From Fulvivirga maritima (GTDB taxonomy: Bacteria > Bacteroidota > Bacteroidia > Cytophagales > Cyclobacteriaceae), in NCBI RefSeq assembly GCF_021389955.1, contig NZ_CP089980.1, forward strand, positions 4,769,001 to 4,833,000: a DNA stretch of 64,000 bases. The letters run 5' to 3'. Under the pieces are notes generated by a model. It was not told the origin of the DNA. It ran no database searches and worked only from the letters and a program-made list of their open reading frames with translations. Below, in pieces: positions 1 to 9,129 of this stretch. A program made the position numbers and the translations under genes. Within the stretch, counting starts at the first letter, position 1. Every line of letters starts with the position of its first letter.

Positions 1-1
1 G

Positions 2-154
2 GTAGGTGCCGAGGCGGTAGCCATGTCTATTCATAGTTTGTATCATCAGCCATCAAGAAGTAGTAACTATTTTATCACTGAAAAAGTATTGCAAAGTGGT
101 CCGGGTATGCTCTGGACTTGTGCTAATGAAACATCAAGGAGCTGGGGCTCATAG
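2..154 (+). CDS. Possible 3' end of an unidentified gene (partial)
   Basis: An open frame enters the window at base 2 and ends at TAG 152-154, giving about 50 residues (internal stretch AEAVAMSIHSLYHQPSR). I recognise no family in it. It does not look like CcoS or the C-terminus of a copper ATPase, which are the usual upstream neighbours of ccoN. The other two plus frames have early stops. About 100 bases without a gene follow before ccoNO. It may be chance, since only the window edge keeps it open. Confidence 0.2.
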   Translation, partial: VGAEAVAMSIHSLYHQPSRSSNYFITEKVLQSGPGMLWTCANETSRSWGS

Positions 155-258
155 AAAAAACTGACAAAAATCAATTTCTGGTTGAATCTACATCAATACA
201 ATGCAGATTGGGACCTAGTACTTTCGTATCGTCAAAATTTTGTAACAAAACTTCGCTT

Positions 259-2409
259 ATGGAACTTGAGAAATTCAGCTATGATAATAAAATCGTGCGA
301 GCGTTTATCATAGCTACTGTAGTTTTTGGACTGGTAGGAATGCTGGTGGGGCTTACGGCTGCCATTCAGCTTTTTTATCCCATTTTTAATTTTGATACTC
401 CATATACTACATTTGGTCGTATCAGGCCTCTTCACACTAATGCAGTAATCTTTGCATTTGTGGGTAATGCTATGTTTGCAGGTATTTACTATTCCCTGCA
501 GCGCTTGCTTAAAGCCCGCATGTTTTCAGATGCACTGAGCTGGATTAACTTTTGGGGCTGGCAATTGATAATTTTAGCAGCTGCTATATCATTGCCTTTA
601 GGATTTACCACATCAAAAGAATATGCCGAGCTGGAATGGCCTATTGACATCGCCATTACCATTATTTGGGTGGTGTTCGGTATTAACATGATTGGTACTA
701 TTATTAAAAGAAGAGAAAAACACATGTATGTAGCCATTTGGTTCTACATTGCTACTTTCGTTACGGTAGCTGTGCTGCATGTTGTTAACTCTTTTGAGCT
801 GCCTGTTGGCTTTATGAAAAGTTACAGCTGGTATGCAGGTGTTCAGGATGCTTTAGTACAATGGTGGTATGGTCACAATGCGGTGGCTTTCTTCCTTACT
901 ACTCCTTACCTGGGCCTCATGTATTACTACTTGCCTAAGGCAGCCAATAGACCTGTATACTCATACAAGTTGTCTATTATTCACTTTTGGTCGCTCATAT
1001 TTATCTATATCTGGGCAGGACCTCACCACTTACTTTATACTTCATTGCCAGATTGGGCACAGTCATTAGGTACAGTTTTCTCAATTATGCTTATTGCTCC
1101 AAGTTGGGGAGGTATGTTAAATGGTTTACTTACTTTAAGAGGTGCTTGGGATAAAGTACGAGAAGATCCCGTTTTGAAATTTATGGTAGTAGCAGTTACC
1201 GCATATGGTATGGCTACTTTCGAAGGACCTATGCTTTCGCTTAAAAACGTAAATGCTATTGGCCACTTCACTGACTGGATTATTGCTCACGTACACATTG
1301 GAGGTTTAGGATGGAATGGTTTCCTTACTTTCGGTATGCTTTATTGGTTAGTACCTAAAATGTGGGGCACCAAGTTATTCTCTACTAAATTGGCTAACGT
1401 ACACTTCTGGATAGGTACTTTAGGTATCATCTTCTATGCGTTACCATTATATGTAGCAGGTATCACTCAGAGTTTAATGTGGAAAGAATTTAACCCTGAT
1501 GGATTCTTAGAATATAAAAACTTCCTTGAAACAGTAGTTCAGATTCTTCCTATGTACATGCTTAGAGCCGTAGGTGGAGGATTATACTTAATAGGTGCTA
1601 TTATGATGACCTTTAACTTAATCCAAACTGCTAAGAAAGGTAGCTTTATTGCAAGCGAAGAAGCTGCTGCAGCTCCTTTAGAAAAGCACAAAGTACAAAA
1701 AGGTGGCCACTGGCACAGTGTATTAGAAAGAAAACCAGTTTTATTTACTGTACTTACCGCTGTAGCTATATTAATAGGTGGTATAATAGAAATGGTACCT
1801 ACATTCTTAATTAAGAGTAACGTACCTACCATCAGCAGTGTGAAACCTTATTCACCTCTGGAGCTACAAGGTAGAGATTTATATATAAGAGAAGGTTGTG
1901 TAAGCTGTCACTCACAAATGGTAAGACCATTCCGTTCAGAAACAGAGCGTTATGGTGAATACTCAAAAGCAGGTGAATATGTTTATGATCACCCATTCCT
2001 GTGGGGATCTAAGAGAACAGGTCCTGATTTGCACAGAGTGGGAGGGAAATACCCTAACAGCTGGCACTATTACCACATGCTGGACCCTTCAGCAGTATCA
2101 GCCGGATCTATCATGCCTCCGTATCCTTGGTTATTTGAAAATACCATTGATAAGTCTACCACAGCAGATAAAATTAGTGCTATGCGTACACTTGGAGTGC
2201 CTTATGAAGAAGGTTATGAAGATATTGCTAACGACGTTTTAGATGAACAAGCTGAGCTTATAGCTAAGAGCTTGAAGGAGCAGGATGGCATAGAAGTAAT
2301 GCCAGAGACTGAAATTGTGGCCCTTATTGCTTACTTACAGCGATTAGGTACTGACATTACCGTAAAAACGGAATCTCAATCATCAGAATTAGAAGAATCA
2401 AACGAGTAA
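259..2409 (+). CDS. ccoN: cbb3-type cytochrome c oxidase, fused CcoN-CcoO subunit
   Basis: Catalytic subunit of the high-affinity cbb3 oxidase, which reduces O2 to water and pumps protons in the inner membrane. Residues 1 to about 480 are the many-helix CcoN part, with haem and copper ligand signatures HTNAVIF, WWYGHNAVAFF, GPHHLLY and IAHVHIGGLGWNG. After a linker and one more helix comes a CcoO-type mono-haem cytochrome c with C547-V-S-C550-H551. CcoN and CcoO are separate genes in Proteobacteria; the fusion is typical of Bacteroidota. The frame is open upstream to a TTG at 208, but ATG 259 (MELEKFSYDNK) starts where the conserved N-terminus begins and is preferred. First gene of ccoNO-Q-P-G-H. 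Confidence 0.96.
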   Translation: MELEKFSYDNKIVRAFIIATVVFGLVGMLVGLTAAIQLFYPIFNFDTPYTTFGRIRPLHTNAVIFAFVGNAMFAGIYYSLQRLLKARMFSDALSWINFWGWQLIILAAAISLPLGFTTSKEYAELEWPIDIAITIIWVVFGINMIGTIIKRREKHMYVAIWFYIATFVTVAVLHVVNSFELPVGFMKSYSWYAGVQDALVQWWYGHNAVAFFLTTPYLGLMYYYLPKAANRPVYSYKLSIIHFWSLIFIYIWAGPHHLLYTSLPDWAQSLGTVFSIMLIAPSWGGMLNGLLTLRGAWDKVREDPVLKFMVVAVTAYGMATFEGPMLSLKNVNAIGHFTDWIIAHVHIGGLGWNGFLTFGMLYWLVPKMWGTKLFSTKLANVHFWIGTLGIIFYALPLYVAGITQSLMWKEFNPDGFLEYKNFLETVVQILPMYMLRAVGGGLYLIGAIMMTFNLIQTAKKGSFIASEEAAAAPLEKHKVQKGGHWHSVLERKPVLFTVLTAVAILIGGIIEMVPTFLIKSNVPTISSVKPYSPLELQGRDLYIREGCVSCHSQMVRPFRSETERYGEYSKAGEYVYDHPFLWGSKRTGPDLHRVGGKYPNSWHYYHMLDPSAVSAGSIMPPYPWLFENTIDKSTTADKISAMRTLGVPYEEGYEDIANDVLDEQAELIAKSLKEQDGIEVMPETEIVALIAYLQRLGTDITVKTESQSSELEESNE

Positions 2410-2413
2410 GATT

Positions 2414-2608
2414 ATGTTTAAGCACTATTTTGAACAAATACACAGCGTGGAGGTATGGCCTATTATATCATTATCCATATTCTTCATCTTCTTTCTCTGT
2501 CTTATCCTATGGGTAGTTAAAGCTGATAAAGGTTATATCAGTAAAATGAAACAGTTACCGGTAGACGATGCCACATTGTCAACTCCAAAATCTGAAAATT
2601 ATGAGTAG
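2414..2608 (+). CDS. ccoQ: cbb3 oxidase small subunit CcoQ
   Basis: A 64-residue protein with one transmembrane helix (about residues 15-36) followed by a short charged cytosolic tail. It starts 4 bases after the ccoNO stop and overlaps the start of ccoP by 8 bases. CcoQ proteins stabilise the cbb3 complex and are poorly conserved, so the assignment rests on size, topology and exact position in the operon. Translational coupling to both neighbours is likely. Confidence 0.85.
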   Translation: MFKHYFEQIHSVEVWPIISLSIFFIFFLCLILWVVKADKGYISKMKQLPVDDATLSTPKSENYE

Positions 2609-3575
2609 AATTTTATATACATTAAAAAGACCATTGATCGCCATGATGCTGCTCCTTATAGGGCAGCAGGCATGGGCTCAAGAGAGTGCTTCTTCGGGTG
2701 GTACCACGTCTGTATACTTTTATATAGTTGTAGGGTTTGTTTTTGTTACAGCTCTAATTGTGTTAAGAGTAGCCATGATTATTCTCAGGTTGCTCAGGTT
2801 TATGGTGAAAGACCAAGCCAGAAAGCAGGCAGAAGCCCGCGGTGAAGTATTTGAAGAGCCAGTGAAGAAAGACTGGTGGAGTAAATTCCTTACTCAGGCT
2901 AATGATGCAGTGCCTATTGAGGAAGAAGAAGCTATTATTCTTGATCATAATTATGATGGCATCCGTGAGCTAGATAACCATTTACCACCATGGTGGAAAG
3001 GTATATTCTATGTGAGTATTGTATTTGCAATTAGTTATTTGGCTGTTTATCATGTGTTTGGTACTATGCCATTACCATCAGAGGAGTATGCTATAGAAAT
3101 GAACGAAGCTCAGGAAGCTGCTTTGGCCAGACAGGCCAATATGCCTAAGAGCAATATAGATGAGACAAATGTGGAGCTGGTTACAGATCCTGCATTATTA
3201 AGCAAAGGAAAGCAAGTATTTATAAATAACTGTGCAGCCTGTCATAGAGAAGATGGTGGTGGAGGAATAGGTCCTAACCTTACAGATGAGTACTGGTTGC
3301 ATGGTGGTGGTATACATAACATATTCGCTACTATAAAACATGGTGTTCCTGAAAAAGGTATGATCTCTTGGGAACCATTGCTTTCTCCTACTCAGATGCA
3401 GAACGTTGCTTCTTTTGTGATCAGTCTGGCAGGTTCAAATCCTGATAATGCTAAGGATCCTCAGGGAGAACTTTACGAATCTGGAGAAGAGGTAGAAACA
3501 CAGGATAATGCTGTGGATTCTACTGCTGTTGAGGTAGACTCTGTAGCTGCCTCTACTGCACAAGCTGCTTTATAA
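2601..3575 (+). CDS. ccoP: cbb3 oxidase subunit CcoP, single c-type haem
   Basis: Membrane-anchored cytochrome c that feeds electrons to CcoO and CcoN. An N-terminal hydrophobic segment (residues 1-27) ending in AWAQ is followed by a second helix, a cytosolic charged linker, a third helix (about 130-150, after the PPWWKGIFY motif typical of CcoP) and one cytochrome c domain with C211-A-A-C214-H215. Proteobacterial CcoP has two CXXCH sites; only one is present here. The frame opens at 2568, but ATG 2601 overlaps the ccoQ stop and begins a sensible signal/anchor, so it is chosen. The acidic, Ser/Ala-rich C-terminus looks disordered. Confidence 0.94.
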   Translation: MSRILYTLKRPLIAMMLLLIGQQAWAQESASSGGTTSVYFYIVVGFVFVTALIVLRVAMIILRLLRFMVKDQARKQAEARGEVFEEPVKKDWWSKFLTQANDAVPIEEEEAIILDHNYDGIRELDNHLPPWWKGIFYVSIVFAISYLAVYHVFGTMPLPSEEYAIEMNEAQEAALARQANMPKSNIDETNVELVTDPALLSKGKQVFINNCAACHREDGGGGIGPNLTDEYWLHGGGIHNIFATIKHGVPEKGMISWEPLLSPTQMQNVASFVISLAGSNPDNAKDPQGELYESGEEVETQDNAVDSTAVEVDSVAASTAQAAL

Positions 3576-3592
3576 TTTAAATTTATTTAGAA

Positions 3593-5027
3593 ATGAGTAA
3601 GCAGGCTAGTTTGGATAACCTCTATGAATATGATGAGGAGTTTAAAGATACCATTGCCACTGTAGATGCGCAAGGTAAGCGTGTATGGGTGTATCCTAAA
3701 AAGCCATCGGGCCACTATCATAATAGACGAATAGTAGTTACTGTAATATTGCTCAGTATACTATTTTCAGGCCCTTTTATTAGAATTAACGGAAGACCAT
3801 TTCTATTACTTAATATTTTTGAGCGCAAGTTTGTAATCCTGGGCCAGGCTTTCTGGCCCCAGGATTTTTTCCTTTTAGCGCTTTTACTGATCACATTTTT
3901 CGTTTTTGTGATCTTGTTTACAGTAATTTTTGGTCGTGTATGGTGCGGATGGGCATGCCCTCAGACACTATTTTTAGAAATGGTATTTCGCAAAATAGAG
4001 TACTGGATAGATGGAGATGCCAATAAGCAAAGGAAGTTGAAAAAGGCTCCCTGGAATGCCGAGAAAATAAGAAAGAGAGTTCTTAAGCATGCTATTTTCA
4101 TTATTATTTCTTTAATGATATCTCATACTGTGATGGCCTATCTAATAGGTATAGAGCAGGTGAAACAAATAGTAAGCCAGCCTCCATCAGAGCATTTGGC
4201 CGGTTTTATAGGGCTAATGGCTTTCACAGGCATATTTTATGGTGTGTTCTCATGGTTTAGAGAGCAAGCATGTGTTGCAGTTTGTCCTTATGGCAGGCTT
4301 CAGGGCGTGTTATTAGATAAAAAATCTATAGCTGTAATGTATGACTGGGTAAGAGGTGAGCCTAGAGGTAAGTTAAAGAAGAAACAGGAAGAAGCGCCTA
4401 AAGGTGATTGCATTGACTGTAAACTTTGTGTACATGCTTGTCCTACAGGCATCGATATCAGAAACGGCACTCAGCTAGAATGTGTGAACTGTACCGCTTG
4501 TATAGATGCTTGTAATGAAGTGATGCAGAAAGTGAATCTGCCTACAGGTTTAATTCGCTATTCTTCTTATGAGGCAGTAGAAAAGGGTAAGCAAAAGATC
4601 TTTACCAAAAGAGCAGCAGCTTATTCAGTGGTTTTGGTGCTATTATTGAGCTTTTTTGGTTTTTCTTTAGCCACCAGGTCAGAAATAGAAACTACAGTGT
4701 TGAAGGTGCCAGGACAGCTCTACCAGCGTACTGATGATGGTCATATTACCAACTTGTATAATATTCAGTTCGTCAATAAGACGTTCGAAGACATGACGCT
4801 TGAGTTAAAGGTGGAAGATGAACCTGATGCTGAAATCTCCAAAGTAGGAGCAGGAGATCAGTTAGTACCTTCCAATGGTCTTTCAGAAGGGGTGTATTTT
4901 TATAAAAATGCCATCTGAAAAGATAAAGTCAGCTAAGACTAACCTTACCATAGGCGTATATAAAGACGGAAAGCTGGTTGAGAAGACTGGTACCAAGTTT
5001 TTAGGTCCTGTAGGCAGGTCTAATTAG
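3593..5027 (+). CDS. ccoG: cbb3 oxidase accessory protein CcoG, reading frame broken by +1 shift
   Basis: Polyferredoxin-type membrane protein needed for cbb3 assembly (copper reduction/delivery in studied homologues). It shows transmembrane helices, the FGRVWCGWACPQT motif, and two 4Fe-4S cysteine clusters (CIDCKLCVHACP and CVNCTACIDAC), then a C-terminal periplasmic IgG-like domain. The uninterrupted frame stops at TGA 4916-4918 (441 aa), mid-domain. If one T of the run at 4897-4901 is removed, the frame continues as VYFIKMPSEKI and on to KFLGPVGRSN, ending at TAG 5025-5027, which is how CcoG proteins normally finish. Either a sequencing error or a real truncating mutation. It lies between ccoP and ccoH. 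Confidence 0.9.
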
Positions 5028-5070
5028 CTGAATAGATGATTTTAATGATCAGAAATAAAATTGTAAAATA

Positions 5071-5505
5071 ATGAACTGGGGAACAAGAATAGTTATTGTA
5101 TTTGTGTGCTTTGTAGCACTTATAGCTACTATGATTACCATTTGCATGAGGCAAGATGTAAGCTTGGTAGCGCAGGACTATTATGTGCAGGAAATTGCTT
5201 ATCAGGATCAGATTGATCGTATTAAAAATGCGAGTAGTCTGGGCGGAGATCAGCTGTTAGTAGATTATGATAGGGGCAGTTCTGTATTATCATTAAATAT
5301 TCCTAATAAAACTATTAGTAATGGTGAGATCCATTTTTTCAGACCATCAGATGCTTCTTTAGATAAGAAGTACATCATTAGGCTTGATGAAAGCGGAGCT
5401 CAAAATTTTGACCTTACGACCTTTAAAAAAGGTCTTTGGAAGGTTAAAATCAACTGGAATAGAGATGGTAAGGAATATTATGAGGAGCAAAGTATAGTTA
5501 TTTAA
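5071..5505 (+). CDS. ccoH: FixH/CcoH family cbb3 assembly protein
   Basis: A 144-residue protein with one N-terminal membrane helix (about residues 5-26) and a periplasmic domain, including the Q-D-Y-Y..E..YQ..I signature (AQDYYVQEIAYQDQI) characteristic of FixH. FixH/CcoH works with CcoG in maturation of the cbb3 complex. It follows ccoG by 43 bases and is 26 bases ahead of the SafE-like gene, consistent with one operon. Confidence 0.88.
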   Translation: MNWGTRIVIVFVCFVALIATMITICMRQDVSLVAQDYYVQEIAYQDQIDRIKNASSLGGDQLLVDYDRGSSVLSLNIPNKTISNGEIHFFRPSDASLDKKYIIRLDESGAQNFDLTTFKKGLWKVKINWNRDGKEYYEEQSIVI

Positions 5506-5531
5506 TTGACAAGATTTAACTGGGGAGACTG

Positions 5532-6221
5532 ATGTTATCTGGATTTTTGGCAGGTTTTATAGGTAGTGTTCATTGTGCTGTTATGTGTGGACCTTTATCC
5601 ATGGCAGTGAATGGTCAGCGTAATTTTTTGCAGCAATTCATCTATAATTCAGGCCGATTAACCACGTATGTTTTACTGGGTGTGACTTTTGGTTTATTAG
5701 GTCGTGGTTTATCTATTTTTGGCTGGCAGCAAGCGCTGTCAGTAGTGATGGGAATCGTAGTGATTATTTTTGCCCTGTTCCCCAGATATCAGCATAAGCT
5801 ATTACAATCTCCTATGTATGGAAAAATAATTCAACCTCTGCGAAAAAATTTGCAGAAGGTTTTAAAGAGTAAAAACCCGTTCACTTATTTTGTTATAGGC
5901 ATGTTGAACGGTCTTTTACCCTGTGGTCTGGTGTATATGGTTTTATCAGTAAGCGTAGCTACGGGTACAATACAGGGCGGAGCTTTAGTGATGTTGGGCT
6001 TTGGCCTGGGAACCTGGCCCATGATGTTCGGTATCACCAGACTACTTTCTTTTATTAAAAGTCAGAAAGCATTTTCTATTCAATATGTAATTCCCTCATT
6101 GGCACTCATCATGGGGGCGTTACTTATTCTAAGAGGCCTTTCTCTTAACATTCCTTATGTTAGCCCTGTAGTTTCTACCCTGGGGTTAGATTGGGGCATT
6201 CCAGGGTGTAGCATGCCATAG
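5532..6221 (+). CDS. TauE/SafE (DsbD_2)-family membrane protein linked to cbb3 operon
   Basis: A 229-residue integral membrane protein with about six helices. It has the conserved H-C-x3-C-G-P motif near the start (GSVHCAVMCGPLSMAV) and a second cysteine motif, NGLLPCGLVYM. This family is annotated as sulfite exporter TauE/SafE-like or DsbD_2, and a member commonly sits at the end of Bacteroidota cco operons. By inference it helps metal or thiol homeostasis during oxidase maturation rather than sulfite export. It is the last gene of the operon; the 347-bp repeat array starts about 100 bases downstream, and no obvious terminator is seen. Confidence 0.85.
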   Translation: MLSGFLAGFIGSVHCAVMCGPLSMAVNGQRNFLQQFIYNSGRLTTYVLLGVTFGLLGRGLSIFGWQQALSVVMGIVVIIFALFPRYQHKLLQSPMYGKIIQPLRKNLQKVLKSKNPFTYFVIGMLNGLLPCGLVYMVLSVSVATGTIQGGALVMLGFGLGTWPMMFGITRLLSFIKSQKAFSIQYVIPSLALIMGALLILRGLSLNIPYVSPVVSTLGLDWGIPGCSMP

Positions 6222-6318
6222 TTGCACAAAGGCTTATAATTTTTGGTTGTATTTTCTCCAACGACAAATCTTTTTTCATATACCTCCTACATTAACCATT
6301 GCCTTTTATATAGCTATT

Positions 6319-7244
6319 ATTGGTTCCAACCACAACACTAGAATTAACACAATCTACTTCCTAAAATCCAGGGTCATTTCGACGAAAGGAGACATCTATG
6401 TATTCATCTAGCATAGGCTTTTCAAACATCTGCTGGCTTGGTTCATCCACAGTCTACATTCCATCGCTTGTGTTCTTTACTTTTTTACAATCGATCAAAA
6501 AAGTAACAAAAAACTCTTTCTTGCTGTGAGGTCTTCCGATCACAGAAGCATTTCATAGTCATGAACTGCCACTAAGGACTTGAGAAAAGCCTGTTTTTCA
6601 AACCTCTTTCACCTCACGACGGTACAGCAAGATGAAATCACGGGCGAGTCACATTGAGACCTAACATTGGTTTCAACCGCACCATTAGAATTGACATAAT
6701 CTACTTCCTAAAATCCAGGGTCATTTCGACGAAAGGAGACATCTATGTATTCATCTAGCATAGGCTTTTCAAACATCTGCTGGCTTGGTTCATCCACAGT
6801 CTACATTCCATCGCTTGTGTTCTTTACTTTTTTACAATCGATCAAAAAAGTAACAAAAAACTCTTTCTTGCTGTGAGGTCTTCCGATCACAGAAGCATTT
6901 CATAGTCATGAACTGCCACTAAGGACTTGAGAAAAGCCTGTTTTTCAAACCTCTTTCACCTCACGACGGTACAGCAAGATGAAATCACGGGCGAGTCACA
7001 TTGAGACCTAACATTGGTTTCAACCGCACCATTAGAATTGACATAATCTACTTCCTAAAATCCGGGGTCATTTCGACGAAAGGAGACATCTATGTATTCA
7101 TCTGGCATATGCTTTTCAAACATCTGCTGGCTTGGTTAATCCACAGTCTACATTCTATAGCTAGTGTTCTTTACTTTTTTGCAATCGATCAAAAAAGTAA
7201 CAAAAAACTCTTTCTTGCTGTGAGGTCTTCCGCTCATTGAAGCA
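6319..7244. repeat. 347-bp tandem repeat array, 2.7 copies, noncoding
   Basis: Unit 1 is 6319-6665, unit 2 is 6666-7012 and unit 3 is partial, 7013 to about 7244. From 6361 onward units 1 and 2 look identical; unit 3 has scattered substitutions and then diverges. Each unit contains a 10-bp inverted repeat, TTACTTTTTT / AAAAAAGTAA, around a loop with TCGATC (6477-6506, 6824-6853, 7171-7200). No conserved reading frame is seen. The same family occurs once more at about 51699-53297, split by an insertion sequence. The array fills most of the 1.16-kb gap between the cbb3 operon and the AraC gene. Confidence 0.93.
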
Positions 7245-7384
7245 ATCCCGAGATTACTTCGTCATATCTTCCTACTAATCACCAGATGACGTAGCTGCTT
7301 CCCAAAAAATAGTGGTGCTTAATACCACTAACATTCCCGGCGTTTATTCGTAAGTGGTTATATGTCATTCTAATAATCATTCCT

Positions 7385-8257
7385 TTGAAAACCATCAGAT
7401 TTACAAAAACGGCTTGTAGTGTTGATTTTCTGCTTAACGTACTGAGTGGAAAGGAGCTGGTTGAGAATTATGCAGAAAGGGATGCTTATTGCTCTGATTC
7501 TTTTGAGGTGTTGTTTTTCAATAAGGCGGCAGGCTCATTATTGGTTAATAATAAAGAATATCAGGTTACAGATAATACGCTTGTATTTCTTTCACCTTTT
7601 CAAAAAAGACAATGGAAATTGGAGCCTGATTCATCAGATTTCACCTTGCTAATCTTTCAGGAAGAGTTTTTAAATGAGTTCTTCTCAGATAAGTTATTTA
7701 CTTACAGGTTATTATATTTCTATCAGCTGGAGCACCCTTGTATGCTTGGCGTAGATGTCAGAAGGATTATTAATTATCAGGAGCTGGTATCAGAGATTAA
7801 ATCCGAATTGGTGAACGTTCGTCCGGATAGTCAGCATATTATCAGATCGCTGATTTATTACCTTCTTCAGAAAATCAATAGGAGGTATGCGCTTGAATAT
7901 GGGCTGGCCATTGATGCTCCAGGTGATGATTATGCCTTCCAATTTAAAAAATTAATGGAGCAGCATATCTATAAAAAGCAGCGGCTTGCTGATTATACGG
8001 ACCTCATGGGCATAAGCCGAATAACGCTTAATACATCAGTAAAAGCCAGGTTTAATGTCACAGCTTCTCATTTGCTAAAGCAGCGATTGTTTTTTGAAAT
8101 CCAGAATTTACTTCTTTATTCTGATAAGTCTGTATCACAAATAGCACAGGAGCTAAATTTTTCTGAACCCAATCATCTTATGCGGTTTTTCAAAAAGCAA
8201 TCAGGTATGACTACCAGTGAGTTTCTGCAAAGTTATCAAAATGGTATAGAGGCATAA
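7385..8257 (+). CDS. AraC-family transcriptional regulator
   Basis: A 290-residue regulator with an N-terminal cupin-like sensing domain (about 1-165; typical stretch NTLVFLSPFQKRQW) and a C-terminal double helix-turn-helix (about 190-288), whose second recognition segment ends in SQIAQELNFSEPNHLMRFFKK. The best start is TTG 7385 (MKTIRFTKTA); no upstream ATG is available in frame, and an internal start would cut the sensor domain. The metallo-hydrolase gene lies 63 bases downstream on the same strand and may be its target. The ligand cannot be deduced. Confidence 0.88.
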   Translation: MKTIRFTKTACSVDFLLNVLSGKELVENYAERDAYCSDSFEVLFFNKAAGSLLVNNKEYQVTDNTLVFLSPFQKRQWKLEPDSSDFTLLIFQEEFLNEFFSDKLFTYRLLYFYQLEHPCMLGVDVRRIINYQELVSEIKSELVNVRPDSQHIIRSLIYYLLQKINRRYALEYGLAIDAPGDDYAFQFKKLMEQHIYKKQRLADYTDLMGISRITLNTSVKARFNVTASHLLKQRLFFEIQNLLLYSDKSVSQIAQELNFSEPNHLMRFFKKQSGMTTSEFLQSYQNGIEA

Positions 8258-8320
8258 TATTTTGGTAGCAACCAGCAAGATAGGTTGATATAGCTTTGCT
8301 GTGAAACAAATATTAGAGCT

Positions 8321-9109
8321 ATGTCCAATCATATAAAGATACAATTGGTAAGAAATGCCACGTTATTTATTCACTATGCTGGCCAGCGATTTTTAATAGA
8401 TCCTATGATGGCAGATAAAGGGGCTTATTCAGGTTTCCCGGGAACAGAGCGTGCTGAGCTTAGGAATCCTCTAGTGTCATTACCATCACCGGTAGAAAAT
8501 TGGCTTGATCCTGATGTAGTACTACTCACTCATTTGCATCCTGATCATTGGGATGTGGTAGCGTCACAGCGCTTGGCTAAGGGTTTGCCCATTTATACCC
8601 AAAATAAAGAAGATGCCCTAAAAATAAAAGAGGAAGATTTTAAGGATGTGAGTGTTTTAGAAAATGAAAATCAATTAGCGGAGGTGCAGTTGTTTAAGAC
8701 GGCATGTCAGCATGGCTCTGATGAACTATTTGGAGTGCCAGAGCTGGCTGCGAGAATGGGAGAGGTGTCAGGTTATGTTTTAAAAAAGGCCAATGAAAAA
8801 TCTATTTATGTAGTAGGAGATACCATTTGGATTGACGAGGTAGCAGACGTATTAAAAAGTCATCAGCCAGATATAGTGATTATGAATACCGGCAATGCAC
8901 AGGTGAATGGTTTTGGTAATATTATCATGGGGAAAGAGGATGTGCTAAAAGTCCATAGGTTAGTGCCTCATGCTATTATTATAGCCATTCATATGGAAGC
9001 CATCAATCATTGTATATTGAGTAGAAAGGAGCTGAAGACATTTGTAGCTCAAAACGATCTTACAGAATATGTAATGATTCCTGATGATGGTGAGGTATTG
9101 GAGTTTTAA
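8321..9109 (+). CDS. Metallo-beta-lactamase-fold hydrolase (UlaG-like)
   Basis: A 262-residue cytoplasmic protein with the metal-binding motif T-H-L-H-P-D-H-W-D at about residues 70-78, a downstream VVGDTIW aspartate and a C-terminal IAIHMEAINH histidine. This is the arrangement of UlaG/YtnP-like MBL-fold hydrolases. There is no signal peptide. Substrate unknown. A TAGCTTTG sequence at 8291-8298 resembles the Bacteroidota -7 element TAnnTTTG, but no well-spaced -33 element is seen. The preceding AraC gene is the natural candidate regulator. Confidence 0.85.
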   Translation: MSNHIKIQLVRNATLFIHYAGQRFLIDPMMADKGAYSGFPGTERAELRNPLVSLPSPVENWLDPDVVLLTHLHPDHWDVVASQRLAKGLPIYTQNKEDALKIKEEDFKDVSVLENENQLAEVQLFKTACQHGSDELFGVPELAARMGEVSGYVLKKANEKSIYVVGDTIWIDEVADVLKSHQPDIVIMNTGNAQVNGFGNIIMGKEDVLKVHRLVPHAIIIAIHMEAINHCILSRKELKTFVAQNDLTEYVMIPDDGEVLEF

Positions 9110-9129
9110 CTCAGAAGGCTTCAGTCTCT

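Noticed and set aside
4908-5027. Programmed frameshifting or read-through of TGA (selenocysteine) in ccoG
   Set aside because: No slippery heptamer with a downstream pseudoknot or SECIS-like element is evident, and CcoG proteins are not known to use either; a single-base insertion is simpler.
7001-7240. A 79-residue open frame in the third repeat unit
   Set aside because: It lies wholly within the noncoding 347-bp repeat; the equivalent frames in units 1 and 2 are not kept open over the same length, and no domain is recognisable.
6319-7244. CRISPR-like array
   Set aside because: Units are 347 bp, adjacent and without short constant repeats and unique spacers; no cas genes are near.
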